DNA from: Leishmania donovani
Taxonomy: Eukaryota; Euglenozoa; Kinetoplastea; Trypanosomatida; Trypanosomatidae
DNA length: 64,000 nucleotides
Reading direction: 5' to 3'
Assembly (NCBI RefSeq): GCF_000227135.1
Contig: NC_018248.1
Span: 82,706 to 146,705, forward strand
The notes beneath the pieces are model-generated. The model searched no databases. It saw only the letters and a list, made by a program, of their open reading frames with translations, and was not told where the DNA came from. Below are positions 49,241-58,972 of this stretch, piece after piece. The position numbers were made by a program, and so were the translations under genes. Position 1 is the first letter of the stretch. Every line of letters starts with the position of its first letter.

Positions 49241-50344
49241 CGGCACATGGCGGTGTCACCGCGTGCACACACACACACACGCAATAAAAGGCCGCACAGA
49301 CATGCGCGCACTCGTCAACGCGCCGTCTGCTGGCTCCTCGTTCGGTGATGGGGTCCTTGCTGATGCGTGGGGTCCGTACTTCAGCGCTGCCCTAACGACG
49401 TTGGGGATCGCCCATGTCTTGCCTGCATGTGTGTATGTGTGTGTCCATCTTAATTCTGCCCCTCGTGGTGCTGCTGCTGTTCTGCTCCGTTCTTCTCTCT
49501 CACCCCGCTTTCTTGTTTCAGTGATTTCGTTGTTGATGGCATCACTTTCCATGCATGTGTGTGTGTGTGTGTGTGCTCATCGTTGTCGCCGTTGACCCCC
49601 CCCCTCTCTTCTATGCGCCCACGCACGTTGAAACAGCACGCCCATGCACGAACGCGCAGGCACACACACACACACGCAGGTCAGAACTCGCCAGTGCGGT
49701 CATCGCTGTACAGCTCCACGTCGCCCCTTGCGTGTGTGCGGGTGTGTGCGATGCTTTCCTCTCTCTTTGCCAGATGACCACACATGCAGAGACGCGATGT
49801 TGTATTGCAGACACGTGCGCACAGAAAAGTTAAGAGAGAAGGAGGCAAGCACCGTTGCAGTAGCCGCCGCCTCCCCTCCCCTCCCCTCCCTTCCCTTCCG
49901 CGGTGCCCCTCTTCCCCAAAGAAAACAAAGGAAAAACAACTCTGCAGAAAGGGGAGCCACGTGGAGGTGAGCGGTTGGGGCAGGCCGTCGTAGGGATGCG
50001 TCGGTACCTGCCGCCGCCCTCTTTTGAGTGGCACTCACACACCCCGCGCTAGCACCTGGAGCGTTAGCGGCACACAGCGCACTCGCATCCCTCCTCTTGT
50101 TATCTTCCATCTCACCTTCGACTCGCTCGATCACTCACTCACTCTCTTTCACTCTTCCTGCGTTGCACGGCCCAACGGGCCACGGCGCAGTTATGGGCAG
50201 TGTGTGGGTGTCACTGCACTGCACGTCGGCAGCACACTGCGCCCCTCCTCCTCCTCCTCCTCCAGCGCTTCCCTTTGATCGGGTATCCACACACACACAC
50301 ACACACACGCAAACGTGTAGGCGAGGCAAGCGCGCGCACACGTC
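49241..50344. other. Intergenic/UTR region before FDXR
   Basis: 1.1 kb, no gene. Simple repeats: CA at 49267-49280, GT at 49556-49574, CA at 49660-49676, CCCCT repeats near 49871-49890, CA at 50290-50308. A strong acceptor lies at 50241-50265. Confidence 0.6.
50241..50265 (+). promoter_or_regulatory. Candidate spliced-leader acceptor for FDXR
   Basis: GCCCCTCCTCCTCCTCCTCCTCCAG, a CCT-repeat polypyrimidine tract ending in CAG, 80 bases before the ATG at 50345. Confidence 0.5.
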
Positions 50345-52444
50345 ATGCTTTGCGGATCCTGGACGCTGCACCGATGTGCGTGTGCACCGGCTCTCGCGAC
50401 AAGGGGCGCACTGAACACGGCAGTCTCATGGACATCGTCTCACACCCTTGCCTTTTCTGCCTCCTTGCGGTGGTGTAGTAGTACGGCCAGGAGCACTAGC
50501 AATACAGCGCGTTGCACGGGCAGCGCTGACGCCGAGAACGCCTCCTCGGCGAGTGCATCGGCGCCGAACCCCTCTACAGCGGGGACGACCGCACTCAAGC
50601 GTCGAGTACAGATAGCGGTGGTGGGCAGTGGGCCCAGCGGCTGTTTCGTAGCCAGCCACCTTGTCAAGAAGCACCTCGAGCTGCACGTGGACATCTTTGA
50701 GCGGCTGCCAGTGCCGTTTGGTCTATGCCGCTACGGTGTGTCGCCGGATCACCCGGACGTGAAAAACGTGGAGAAGCAGTTCATGGATCTCTTCCAGAGC
50801 GGGCGCGTGACGTGGGTCGGGAACGTGTCCATTGGGAAGGAGATCCCGCTGCAGGCGCTGCTGGCGCACTACGCGGCGGTGGTGTTCGCGACCGGCGCGG
50901 ACGGGACGAAGAAGCTGCGCATCCCGGGCGAGGACCTCGGCGGCGTCATCTCCGCCCACAGCTTTGTGGAGTACTACAACACCCTCCCGTTTCCGTACGG
51001 CTCGCCGCGCTTCTGCCCCTTCGATCTTGAGCGCACGAAGCGCGCCGTCGTCATCGGGAACGGCAACGTGGCGATGGACGTGGTGCGGGTGCTCGGCGGG
51101 TCGTACAAGTACTTCTCTCCAACCGACATGAACTGTGTTTGCATCAAGGAGCTCATGAAGAATCGGATCGAGCACATCAGCGTGGTGGCCCGCCGCGGCG
51201 TGGAGCACTCGGCGTTCGCTACCGCCGAGTTCCGCGAGATCACCAAGTATCAGGAAGGCCATGTGAAAGTCGAGGTGGACCACTTCGACCTCGGCGCGGC
51301 GGTGGCGGCAATGCCGGTCGGCAAGGTCATGCGTGCGCACAAGCGCATGATGGAGCTCGTGCATCAATATGCGCTGACCAGCGAAGAAACAGCCGCCGAA
51401 GCGGCGCAGCTGGCAACGGATGCGCAGGGCGTGCCACTTCCGAGCGCTGCCGCCTCGCCTGCAGAGCCGTCTGCGACGACGACAGCATCGGAATACGGAA
51501 TGGGCCGCCCACAACACGGCAACCGTGGGTCGTGCTGCCTTCGCTTTCGATACAACCTCACGCCGATCGCCATCCTGCCCAGCCGCCACCGCAAGAACTA
51601 CGTTGGTGGGGTTCTCTTCAAGAGGACGCGTGGCGAGGCACCGGGCAAGGCAACAGAAGACGAGGGCGAGTACTGCGTCGTGCCGTGCGACCTTGTCATG
51701 ACCTCCATCGGCTACCGCTCTGACAGCATTGCCGGCGTCCCGTTCGACGACCGCGCCGGTGTCATCGACAACGAGAAGGGGCGCGTGAAGGGCATGCCGC
51801 GTGTGTACTGCGCCGGCTGGGCCAAGAACGGTGCCAAGGGCATCATCCTCCACTCCGTCGTCGATGCGCAGGAGACGGCAGCGACTATTCTGGCGGACAT
51901 GGAGGCAGGCGTCATCCCGACGGAGCCGACAGCGCAGCCGGAGGAGGCCGAGGGAACCGCAGCGGCAGTCAGGTCCTCGTCAGCAAGCGCGGCCGAAGCC
52001 GAGTCGGTGGAGGTGCTGTCCTTTGAAAGCGGCAACTCGACGCCGCACCGACAGGCGGCCGGCGCTGCCACCACAACGATGTACGGCAAGTACGGTCTCG
52101 TCGACTACTTCGTCACCAAAAAGCTTCAGCCTGTGTCCATTGCGGGCCTGCAGCGCATCTTGCACGTCGAGCACCAACGTGGTGTCGACCTCGGCAAGAA
52201 GGCAGAGAAGATCAGCACGGTGCGCGACATGCTCGACGTGGCCCTCGGTGGTGGCGTGGGCAAGAAGGCTGACGAGCGCATCCGCGGCATGACCCCTGCC
52301 CGCTCTGACGCGATGCTGTACCTGAAGGAGCTGCTGGACGACGATACGGACTTGAGGGCGCTTGCTCGCCAGGTTGCGCGGGATGTGCCGCACAAGCTTG
52401 CCCAGCAGCATCCGCTCGGCAGCATCGCGCCTGGACAGCTGTAG
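50345..52444 (+). CDS. FDXR: NADPH:ferredoxin (adrenodoxin) reductase, mitochondrial
   Basis: 699 residues. A long presequence-like, Ser/Thr/Ala-rich N-terminus (about 85 residues) precedes the FAD site VVGSGPSGCF (G94, G96, G99), FERLPVPFGLCRYGVSPDHPD, and the NADPH site IGNGNVAMDVVR (G238, G240), with ARRG and the FRYN...TP block later. This is the FDXR family, which passes electrons from NADPH to ferredoxin for Fe-S cluster and heme a synthesis in mitochondria. A Ser/Ala insertion of about 50 residues (about 345-395) lies before the LTPIAI strand. The C-terminal extension (about 575-699, with KYGLVDYFVTKK and DMLDVALGG) is longer than in mammalian enzymes of about 490 residues, but the family core looks complete. 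Confidence 0.93.
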   Translation: MLCGSWTLHRCACAPALATRGALNTAVSWTSSHTLAFSASLRWCSSTARSTSNTARCTGSADAENASSASASAPNPSTAGTTALKRRVQIAVVGSGPSGCFVASHLVKKHLELHVDIFERLPVPFGLCRYGVSPDHPDVKNVEKQFMDLFQSGRVTWVGNVSIGKEIPLQALLAHYAAVVFATGADGTKKLRIPGEDLGGVISAHSFVEYYNTLPFPYGSPRFCPFDLERTKRAVVIGNGNVAMDVVRVLGGSYKYFSPTDMNCVCIKELMKNRIEHISVVARRGVEHSAFATAEFREITKYQEGHVKVEVDHFDLGAAVAAMPVGKVMRAHKRMMELVHQYALTSEETAAEAAQLATDAQGVPLPSAAASPAEPSATTTASEYGMGRPQHGNRGSCCLRFRYNLTPIAILPSRHRKNYVGGVLFKRTRGEAPGKATEDEGEYCVVPCDLVMTSIGYRSDSIAGVPFDDRAGVIDNEKGRVKGMPRVYCAGWAKNGAKGIILHSVVDAQETAATILADMEAGVIPTEPTAQPEEAEGTAAAVRSSSASAAEAESVEVLSFESGNSTPHRQAAGAATTTMYGKYGLVDYFVTKKLQPVSIAGLQRILHVEHQRGVDLGKKAEKISTVRDMLDVALGGGVGKKADERIRGMTPARSDAMLYLKELLDDDTDLRALARQVARDVPHKLAQQHPLGSIAPGQL

Positions 52445-53247
52445 GTCTCCATCTGTCTTTGATGAGACGTCGAACGCGTTGTTGGGCGCTGTTCGGTGGC
52501 CTTCTTCCTTTATATCTATCTCTCGCACTACCGCACGAACGACAAGGCTACGGGCGGGACGTGGCCACTGGCAGCACCGCGTAGCACGTAGACGTGCAGC
52601 ACGTATATGTTTCTGTGTGTGTGTGTGTGCATGCGTCCACCTCTCGCCCTTCTTTTCCGGAAGGTGAGTCCATACGGAGCAGCGACGCGGCGCCAGGTAT
52701 GGGCCTGCGGGCTGTTGCGTGGAGGGGGCACTTTCCTCGCGGTCGCGCCGGCACGTGTGTCCTCGATGCTGTTGTGCTCACTCTCTCCTGTGCTCCCTTT
52801 TCGTGTGTTCCATTGCGGCTCTCCTGTCAACCTCGCCCTCCCCGCGCATCCCCGGCGGTGGCTATCATGTCTTTGCGCGCGTCTGCACGGATGTCATCCG
52901 GTGCTCTCTCCTGCCACCAATGGCGACACCGCACATGTGCGAAACATTCACATATCATACACAACTCCTCCTCCACCGCCATGCCCACGCCCCACCCCCT
53001 CCCGCACACACCGGCGCGGATAGCTCTCCTTCGCTCTGCCTTCAGCCACACAACCGCATCCCTGCCAACATTTCTTTCTCGTCTTCTAGTTATTTTTCTT
53101 CAGTAACGCCAACCGGCAGCAAACGTACACACCATCGCCCTCAGCAGCAGCAGCAGCAGCCTCTCTCAGTCCTTCGCCGCTCTGCCCCGCCCCGCCACCT
53201 CCTCTGACGCTCTTGTTCTTGTTTTTCCAAGCAAGCACCTCAACGCC
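52445..53247. other. Intergenic/UTR region before the G3BP-like gene
   Basis: 803 bases, no gene. GT run at 52614-52628, CAG run at 53141-53160, and a strong acceptor 53209-53231 only 16 bases before the next ATG. Confidence 0.6.
53209..53231 (+). promoter_or_regulatory. Candidate spliced-leader acceptor for the G3BP-like gene
   Basis: GCTCTTGTTCTTGTTTTTCCAAG: a T-rich polypyrimidine stretch ending in AG, giving a predicted 5' UTR of 16 bases before the ATG at 53248. Confidence 0.55.
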
Positions 53248-54489
53248 ATGTCCGAGCTACAGAGCCTCACCCCGGAGACGGCCTTCACCGTCGCCTCCAC
53301 GTTCCTCGCGTACTACTACAGCGAGTTTGTGAAGCTGAACGAGCTGGCGCGCATGTCAGACCTGTATGACGAGCGGTCCTACATGACACTTGTGGACTTC
53401 CGCGACGAGGTACCGGTGGTGGCGCACGGCCGCAACGCAGTGGCGAATCTGCTGGCGAAGCTTGACAGCACGCTCGGTCAGCGCAAAGTCGAGATCATTA
53501 CTGTGGACACCGTGGCCCTGCCGCACAACTGCGTTCAGGTCATATGTCAAGGTGTGATGTACCTGCGTGAGTACCGCCGTGTGTTCCTACACGTCTTCAT
53601 GCTGGAGCCAACGGCGTACCGCACCAAGACGTATCACATCGCCTCCGACTACCTGCGCTTCGTGGATTCGGAGAAGGAGGTCATCCCGGAGGGTGCCGTG
53701 GTTATTGCGGCCGACCAAGTCGCCGCCTACCTCGAGGAGAGCCGCCGCCGTGTGGAGGAGGAGCAACGCCGCCAGCTCCTGGAGTTCCAGCAGCGCATCC
53801 GTCTGCAGCAGCAACAGCTGCAGATGCAGCAGCAGCAGCAGCAGCAGAAGGCTGCCGCTATGAACATGCCTGCCCCCGCTTCCCGCCAGTCTCGCCCGGC
53901 TGCCTCGGCCTCGCGCGAGCCATCCGATCCCCAAGAGCAGCACCAGCAGCAGCGCCCCGCCCGCCCACCGCGCGATGGCGGCCGCCCCGCTCGTGGTGAG
54001 CGCAAGCCTCGTGAGCCACGCGAGAACCGCGGCGAGCGCAAGCCTCGTGAGCCTCGTGGTGAGCATAAGCCGCGCGAGGGGCAAGAGAAGGTCGCTGCTG
54101 CGTCACCTTCTCGCCCGGCTGGTGAAGGGAAGAAGGGTGGCGAGCGCGGTAACCGGAAGCCCGCCGCTGCTGCGAACGCCGCGAAAGGTGCAGCAGATAC
54201 TGCTGCTGCTACCCCGGCTCCCGCCGCGGAGCGCAAGCCGCGCCGCGAGTCGGGCCCGACCGCTGCTATCATCATGTTTCGTGTGCCGAAGAAGATCAAG
54301 CTGTCGGACATCAAGGCAGAGCTGGTCAGCCAAGGTTTCTCCGAGCTGAAGGACCTCTTCTGGTGCGGCCGCGACAGCGCCCACGCAGTGGCGAAGTTCT
54401 CGGCAGTGGAGAAAGCGACAGAGGTCTTTGAGAAGAAGCCCTTCAAGATTCAAGGCGAGAGCCTGAACTTGGACTACTACCACGAATAG
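53248..54489 (+). CDS. G3BP/Rasputin-like RNA-binding protein: NTF2-like, polyQ, RG-rich, RRM
   Basis: 413 residues. An NTF2-like domain at about 9-135 (AFTVASTFLAYYYSEFVKLNEL, SYMTLVDFRDEV, VFLHVFMLEP) is followed by a Glu/Arg helix and a glutamine-rich run (about 185-201). Next is an Arg/Gly/Pro/Glu repeat region (about 235-285, repeating GERKPREPRE), then an Ala/Lys linker and a C-terminal RRM-like fold from about 342 (IIMFRVPKKIKLSDIKAEL...AHAVAKFSAVEKA). NTF2 plus disordered charged linker plus RRM plus RG is the G3BP/Rasputin architecture, a scaffold of stress granules that binds mRNA. The RG repeats lie before the RRM here rather than after it. An mRNA-stabilising regulator is the likely role. 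Confidence 0.82.
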   Translation: MSELQSLTPETAFTVASTFLAYYYSEFVKLNELARMSDLYDERSYMTLVDFRDEVPVVAHGRNAVANLLAKLDSTLGQRKVEIITVDTVALPHNCVQVICQGVMYLREYRRVFLHVFMLEPTAYRTKTYHIASDYLRFVDSEKEVIPEGAVVIAADQVAAYLEESRRRVEEEQRRQLLEFQQRIRLQQQQLQMQQQQQQQKAAAMNMPAPASRQSRPAASASREPSDPQEQHQQQRPARPPRDGGRPARGERKPREPRENRGERKPREPRGEHKPREGQEKVAAASPSRPAGEGKKGGERGNRKPAAAANAAKGAADTAAATPAPAAERKPRRESGPTAAIIMFRVPKKIKLSDIKAELVSQGFSELKDLFWCGRDSAHAVAKFSAVEKATEVFEKKPFKIQGESLNLDYYHE

Positions 54490-55959
54490 GCGATGCCGCT
54501 GCAGGCAACCCTGCGGCTGCGGTGAGGAGGTGGAGGGCGATGCATCTACGACGGCACCGACGGCGTCACCCTTGCCCACCCACATTTTCCCTCCTCCCCC
54601 CTCCCCGGCCCCTCAAGAATCAACGCCATCGTTCGTGCAGGACACGCCGCATCTCGCCCTTCGTGCCCGCGTGTGTGATCCCGTCTTTAGCCCCTATTTG
54701 TTTGTTTCGGCCTAATTTATGTGCTTCTCCTTCCCAGGAGGGGAGATGGGGAGGTGCGTGCATCCGCCCTCGCTGCCACCCGACGGGCTGGCTCACACAG
54801 ACACGCACGCGTGCACAGAATTTCAAGGGGCACGTGCGTGTGTGTCTCTATCTCCCTGTGTGCCTGCGTGCGCACTCGCTGGCGCGTTCCTCGCTGTATG
54901 GCATCTCTAATCTAAAGAGGTAACCACTAACACACATAGAGTAAAGCGCCTCGAACGACGTCAGCGCTACTGCTCATCATGATGAGAAAGGAAGAAGTTC
55001 GGAGACCCATACACGGGCACATGCACGCCAAGGGCGAGTGGCGACTTGTCAGATGTACGGTGGGGATGCAGCTACATGTGTGTGTGTGCCCCATGTACGT
55101 GTCGAAGAAAGCGTGAGTGCAGCGCTGCTGTCATTGGCCCCTCCTCCAACGACTGCAATCGCGTCATGATAGCCGTTTTCAACGCTTGTGCTCCACCCCA
55201 CTCTCCGTCCTCTGTGGCACGCACAAACCGCCGCCATGCACACTCACACGCACGCGCACAACTTGATCGTTTCCCTCGCACAGCCCTTATGATTCTTGAG
55301 CTCTTTTCCCACATCCCTCGCTCCCACACGCACGCACTGGCTCTCCCCATCCATGCCGTCTTGACATCATCTCCGTCCTCGCATTGTACGCATACCAACA
55401 CAACTGGCCACGTCGCACTACGCCCCCCCCCGGCCCTCACCTCTCCTCTCTCCGCCTCTCTGCAGTCTACGAGTGAGAAAGAAAGCGCCCTAGTGCAGTC
55501 CCTCCATCGGTGTCTGTGCGTGTGGGTCTGTGTGTTGCTCTTGGGCATCCACCACCACCACCACCCACACGCTCGTCTTCACCTAAACCGCCCCCGCCCT
55601 CGTCGGCTCCTTCCGCTCCTTACCTCTGTTTCTAGGTTTCCTTCGCCGTCTTTGCAGACGGCCATTGTATCGCTTCTCTACCGAGTCAGTAGCCACCGCC
55701 AACGACCCGCCTCTCCGCCCCGCTCACTCGTCCCGGCAGCGGCGTTGTCTTCGTTGCTCCTATTCGTCGACTTCCTCTGCTCGACACATATTGTTGGCTA
55801 CTGGATCGAGTGGCCGGTGACGCGCCGCCCCCAAGTCGTTTCGCGGTTGTCGTCGTATCAAGAAAAGACGCACACTCTTGGTCGTCACGAAGACCCGCAC
55901 AAACAGCGAAACGCCAGCGGGCAACTCAGCAGACGTCAACATCGATTGACTCATTGACT
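54490..55959. other. Intergenic/UTR region before the PEDS1/Kua gene
   Basis: 1.47 kb, no gene. C/T-rich leader rises from about 55200. A strong acceptor lies at 55633-55657, with GTGG/CCA repeats at 55551-55570. The open frame from 55046 (303 codons) is low complexity. Confidence 0.55.
55633..55657 (+). promoter_or_regulatory. Candidate spliced-leader acceptor for the PEDS1/Kua gene
   Basis: TAGGTTTCCTTCGCCGTCTTTGCAG: a pyrimidine-rich stretch ending in CAG at 55657, about 300 bases before the ATG at 55960. Confidence 0.4.
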
Positions 55960-56772
55960 ATGGCAGTCTCAGGTGGCGAGGTGATTGGCCGCGAGGGCGA
56001 TCCGTCCGTGCGCAAGGCGAACGCGAAGCAGCTGGCCGCCGGCTACACCAGGAAGAAGCGCCTCCTCGAGTGCTGCTACCTCTCCGCCTCTACGTTCCTG
56101 TGGTGCAGCAACGTGATCTCATGCGGCCGCTACTTTGTCTTCGCGTCCGATGCGAACTTGATGCAGCTCGTGTGGATGCCGCTGTTCATCCTTGCGGCCA
56201 TGGTGCTGGCAGACCTCGTCTCCGGCCTCGTACACTGGGGCATGGACACGTGGGGCACCCCTGACACGCCGATCTTTGGCACCTTCATCCGCAGCTTCCG
56301 CGAGCACCACGTTGACCAGACGGCCATGTGCAAGCATGACTTCATCGAGACGAACGCCGACACGACGCTGCCTCTGCTCCCTCTGCTGCTTATCCAGTAC
56401 GCATGCGTGCGGTCCACAAATCGCAGTGGAAACCGCTATGTCGCCAACCTGCATGTTCGCAACATCGGTGTGCACGTCTTCCTCTGCACCTTCTTCATCT
56501 TCGTGGCCATCACGAACGAAATCCACAAGTGGTCGCATCAGGCGAAGCAGTCCCGCATTGTGCGCAAGGCAATGGGCATCGGCATTCTCCTCTCCCCCAT
56601 TGCCCACCGCAAGCATCACAAGGACCCCTTCGACCGCACCTATTGCATCACCACGGGGTGGTTGAACCCCCTGCTCGACTCCACGAACTTCTGGCGCCAC
56701 CTGGAGTCTCTGGTGTCCTCTATCACGGGCGAGATCCCTCGCGCTAACGACCAGACTCTGCTGGGGAAGTGA
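55960..56772 (+). CDS. PEDS1: Plasmanylethanolamine desaturase-like protein (TMEM189/Kua family)
   Basis: 270 residues from ATG 55960. Hydrophobic helices span about 70-90 and further on, with eight conserved histidines: H92 (LVHWGMDTW), H116 and H117 (REHHVDQ), H189 and H193 (HKWSH), and H216, H219, H220 (HRKHHKD). This is the histidine cluster of the TMEM189/Kua lipid desaturase family (PEDS1, CarF), a di-iron enzyme that introduces the vinyl-ether bond of plasmalogens in the ER. Ending DRTYCITTGWLNPLLDSTNFWR also matches the family. Leishmania promastigotes have abundant ethanolamine plasmalogens, which fits. Unlike the human read-through form, no ubiquitin-conjugating domain is fused. Confidence 0.92.
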   Translation: MAVSGGEVIGREGDPSVRKANAKQLAAGYTRKKRLLECCYLSASTFLWCSNVISCGRYFVFASDANLMQLVWMPLFILAAMVLADLVSGLVHWGMDTWGTPDTPIFGTFIRSFREHHVDQTAMCKHDFIETNADTTLPLLPLLLIQYACVRSTNRSGNRYVANLHVRNIGVHVFLCTFFIFVAITNEIHKWSHQAKQSRIVRKAMGIGILLSPIAHRKHHKDPFDRTYCITTGWLNPLLDSTNFWRHLESLVSSITGEIPRANDQTLLGK

Positions 56773-58204
56773 GAGCACAGCAAAATGAAAAGAAGGAAGC
56801 GCACACACGCGCACGCAGGCACGCTCGATGTCTCTGTCCTCTCTCCCATCGTCACGTCTAGAGCTCGCCTTGTAGGCGAGGCAGGAAGGAGCCACGGTCA
56901 AACGAATGTACACGCCCACGCGGGCGACTCTTCCGCTTCTGCGCGCGTGTGTTCTCTCGCCGGTCGGCGTCGCTTTTGCCGCAGGGCCTTGCTTATATTC
57001 TCTTCCCCGCTTATGTTTTTTTTTGTTTGTTTTGAGGGGGTCTCTCTCTTTAAGTGTGGTCGAACATGTATGTGTGCGATCCGGTGGGTAAGCAGCAATG
57101 CGAGGGGTTGTGAGGAAGCCGCCCCTTCCTCCTCCTCCTCCACCACCACCCCCTTCCCTTTTTTGTATTGCTTGGGTTTTATGTTCCTTAACCTGACTTG
57201 CTCTCTCTCTCTTTAGATTATTTCTCCTCTCCGTCTCCCCCCCCCTTCGCTCCTTCTGTGCCACCTCGCAGTGCGCAGCGTGTGCCTGCCTGTGTCTGTG
57301 TGTGGCACACATCACACAGATCTTGTGAGACTAACTCTCAGGCGCCCCCCCTCCGCCCCCCCCCTTCGTCTCTTTCTGCACTGCCCGATTCCATATCGCA
57401 TCGCCCTCACCCGCCGTGCCGCCCCCTCTCTCTTTGGCTCTCCTCCCCCGCCGCCGTCACATGCCGGCTTGCCTCCTCCACGTTGGTGTGACGGTGGCGG
57501 TGGTGCCGGCAGTGAGAGAAGGCAATCTGAAGCATCTCATACGTATGTAAAGTGCACAGCTGTGGGCGTATCAGGGTGGTGTTGTCGGTGCCGTTATCGT
57601 GGGGATTGAGCAACTTGTGGTAGCCAGCGGAGAAGAATGACGCGTGTGTATGTGTGTGTGTGTGTGTCCAAGTGATGCTCGGCTGATCTGGTAGCGGGCG
57701 GAGGTCGGCGTGCAGGAGCCACACCGGTGAGATGGCGGACGAGGGCGATGGCGTGTGGAAATCTCAAAAAAGGTACGCAAGACGAATGAAAATGAGAGGC
57801 GCAGCAAGCGGACAACGACAAGGGGCGGAGGTCATCCATGCGAGGTGCGTCGTGCTCCGCTGACCGTGTTTCTCCGAGTGCACGTATCTCGCCCGCGACA
57901 GCAGCAACGATAACGGTGCCCACAGTGTGTCAATTCCAAGCACCTGTCGTTCGTGTCTGTGTGTGTGGAGGGGTGGGGGGTGGGTGGGGATGTCCGTACC
58001 GTCGTCTTCATCGTCATCATCACCACTGCTGTCGGCGCTGCTAGTTCTCTTGCTGCTCTCTCCTCCTCTGTTTAGCCTCTCCGTTCCTTTTCTCGATACA
58101 TGAACGCATCTACACGGGCGCAGGTACATGCGCACGCCCACGGAGCGGCGCGCTCGATCTCTCTCCCTCTCTGTGTCCTGGCCCCCTCCCCTTCGCACCT
58201 CTAG
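56773..58204. other. Intergenic/UTR region with strong orphan splice acceptor
   Basis: 1.43 kb, no credible gene. A textbook acceptor with branch-like CTTAAC, a CT run and TTTAG lies at 57187-57216 but nearly 1 kb before the next ATG. C-runs at 57238-57245 and 57356-57363, GT run at 57649-57667. The tail 58140-58204 is pyrimidine-rich and ends in TAG directly before the ATG. Confidence 0.6.
57187..57216 (+). promoter_or_regulatory. Strong polypyrimidine-AG splice acceptor, no coding gene just downstream
   Basis: CCTTAACCTGAC then a run of CTCTCT and CTTTAG, with AG at 57215-57216. It is as good as any acceptor in the window, yet no open frame of real coding texture starts in the following 900 bases. 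Confidence 0.5.
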
Positions 58205-58972
58205 ATGAAGGCAATACTCCAGGTGGGGCCGGCGCAGTTCTTCATCGAAGGCGCGACCTTCCACTTCCTCTGCGTAGATATTCAACAAACTCTTTCGGCG
58301 ATCGTGAAGCTGCAGAAGTGCAACATCTCCCTCAAGCTGCACGTCGACGAGCTGGAAACGCGTCTGGCAGAGGATGCGCGTCGGCTGAGAGCAGCCGGTG
58401 TCGCGCTGCCCGGCGATGACGACGACACCACTGCGGGAAGCTCGCTGCTCTCCCGCGTAGGCGCCGCTTCTCGGTCGTCATGGCAGTGGCGCGCTTACGT
58501 AAAATCGGCGGCGCCCATGCCACGCTACGTGTGTCCCACAACTGGCCAGCGACAGCCTGTCTTTCACAGAGGACCGCTCTTCATATTCTCCACAGCGTCC
58601 TTCGATGCAGCGGAGGCGGTGGTGCAGCGCCTGCAGACGCGTCTGCTGGAGCAGCGCCTCCTGCTAGACGAGATAGAGCTGCAGGCACTGTGCAGCGGCG
58701 GTGACGGCTATAGCGTCTCCGACGCGCTGACGCGTGTGTTACCGCTCCCCATTATGGAGCTTAGCACGTGCTTGTCCACGTCCGCCAATGTGATGCCGGC
58801 GTACGACGCGGAAGGAAATCGCCGCCGTTGCTTCATGACAGTTGTAGGGGCATCCGCGAATGGGCGGTATCGATCATGTGTATTGGGAGGAGGAGAGGTG
58901 GTCGCGCGCGGAGACGCGAGAGAATGCACCTGCGAAGAACACCCGCTCTGCACATGTGTCGGGCACACGTGA
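58205..58972 (+). CDS. Conserved hypothetical protein with cysteine-rich C-terminus
   Basis: 255 residues. The N-terminal segment (about 1-60; QVGPAQFFIEGATFHFLCVD then a helical ETRLAEDARRL stretch) looks ordered, followed by an acidic and Ser linker and another ordered part (about 105-160) with LFIFSTASFDAAEAVVQRLQ. The last residues hold C241, C243, C249, C251 and H254, a spacing that could bind metal, though this end has leader-like base composition and may be unconstrained. No recognised family. The ATG directly abuts an AG at 58203-58204 that ends a pyrimidine run, so the 5' UTR may be very short or splicing may use an upstream AG near 58123. Confidence 0.65.
   Translation: MKAILQVGPAQFFIEGATFHFLCVDIQQTLSAIVKLQKCNISLKLHVDELETRLAEDARRLRAAGVALPGDDDDTTAGSSLLSRVGAASRSSWQWRAYVKSAAPMPRYVCPTTGQRQPVFHRGPLFIFSTASFDAAEAVVQRLQTRLLEQRLLLDEIELQALCSGGDGYSVSDALTRVLPLPIMELSTCLSTSANVMPAYDAEGNRRRCFMTVVGASANGRYRSCVLGGGEVVARGDARECTCEEHPLCTCVGHT

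Noticed and set aside
55046..55957. 303-codon open frame upstream of the PEDS1/Kua gene
   Set aside because: Cys/His/Ser/Pro-rich reading of leader DNA, overlapping a strong splice acceptor. No ordered segment.
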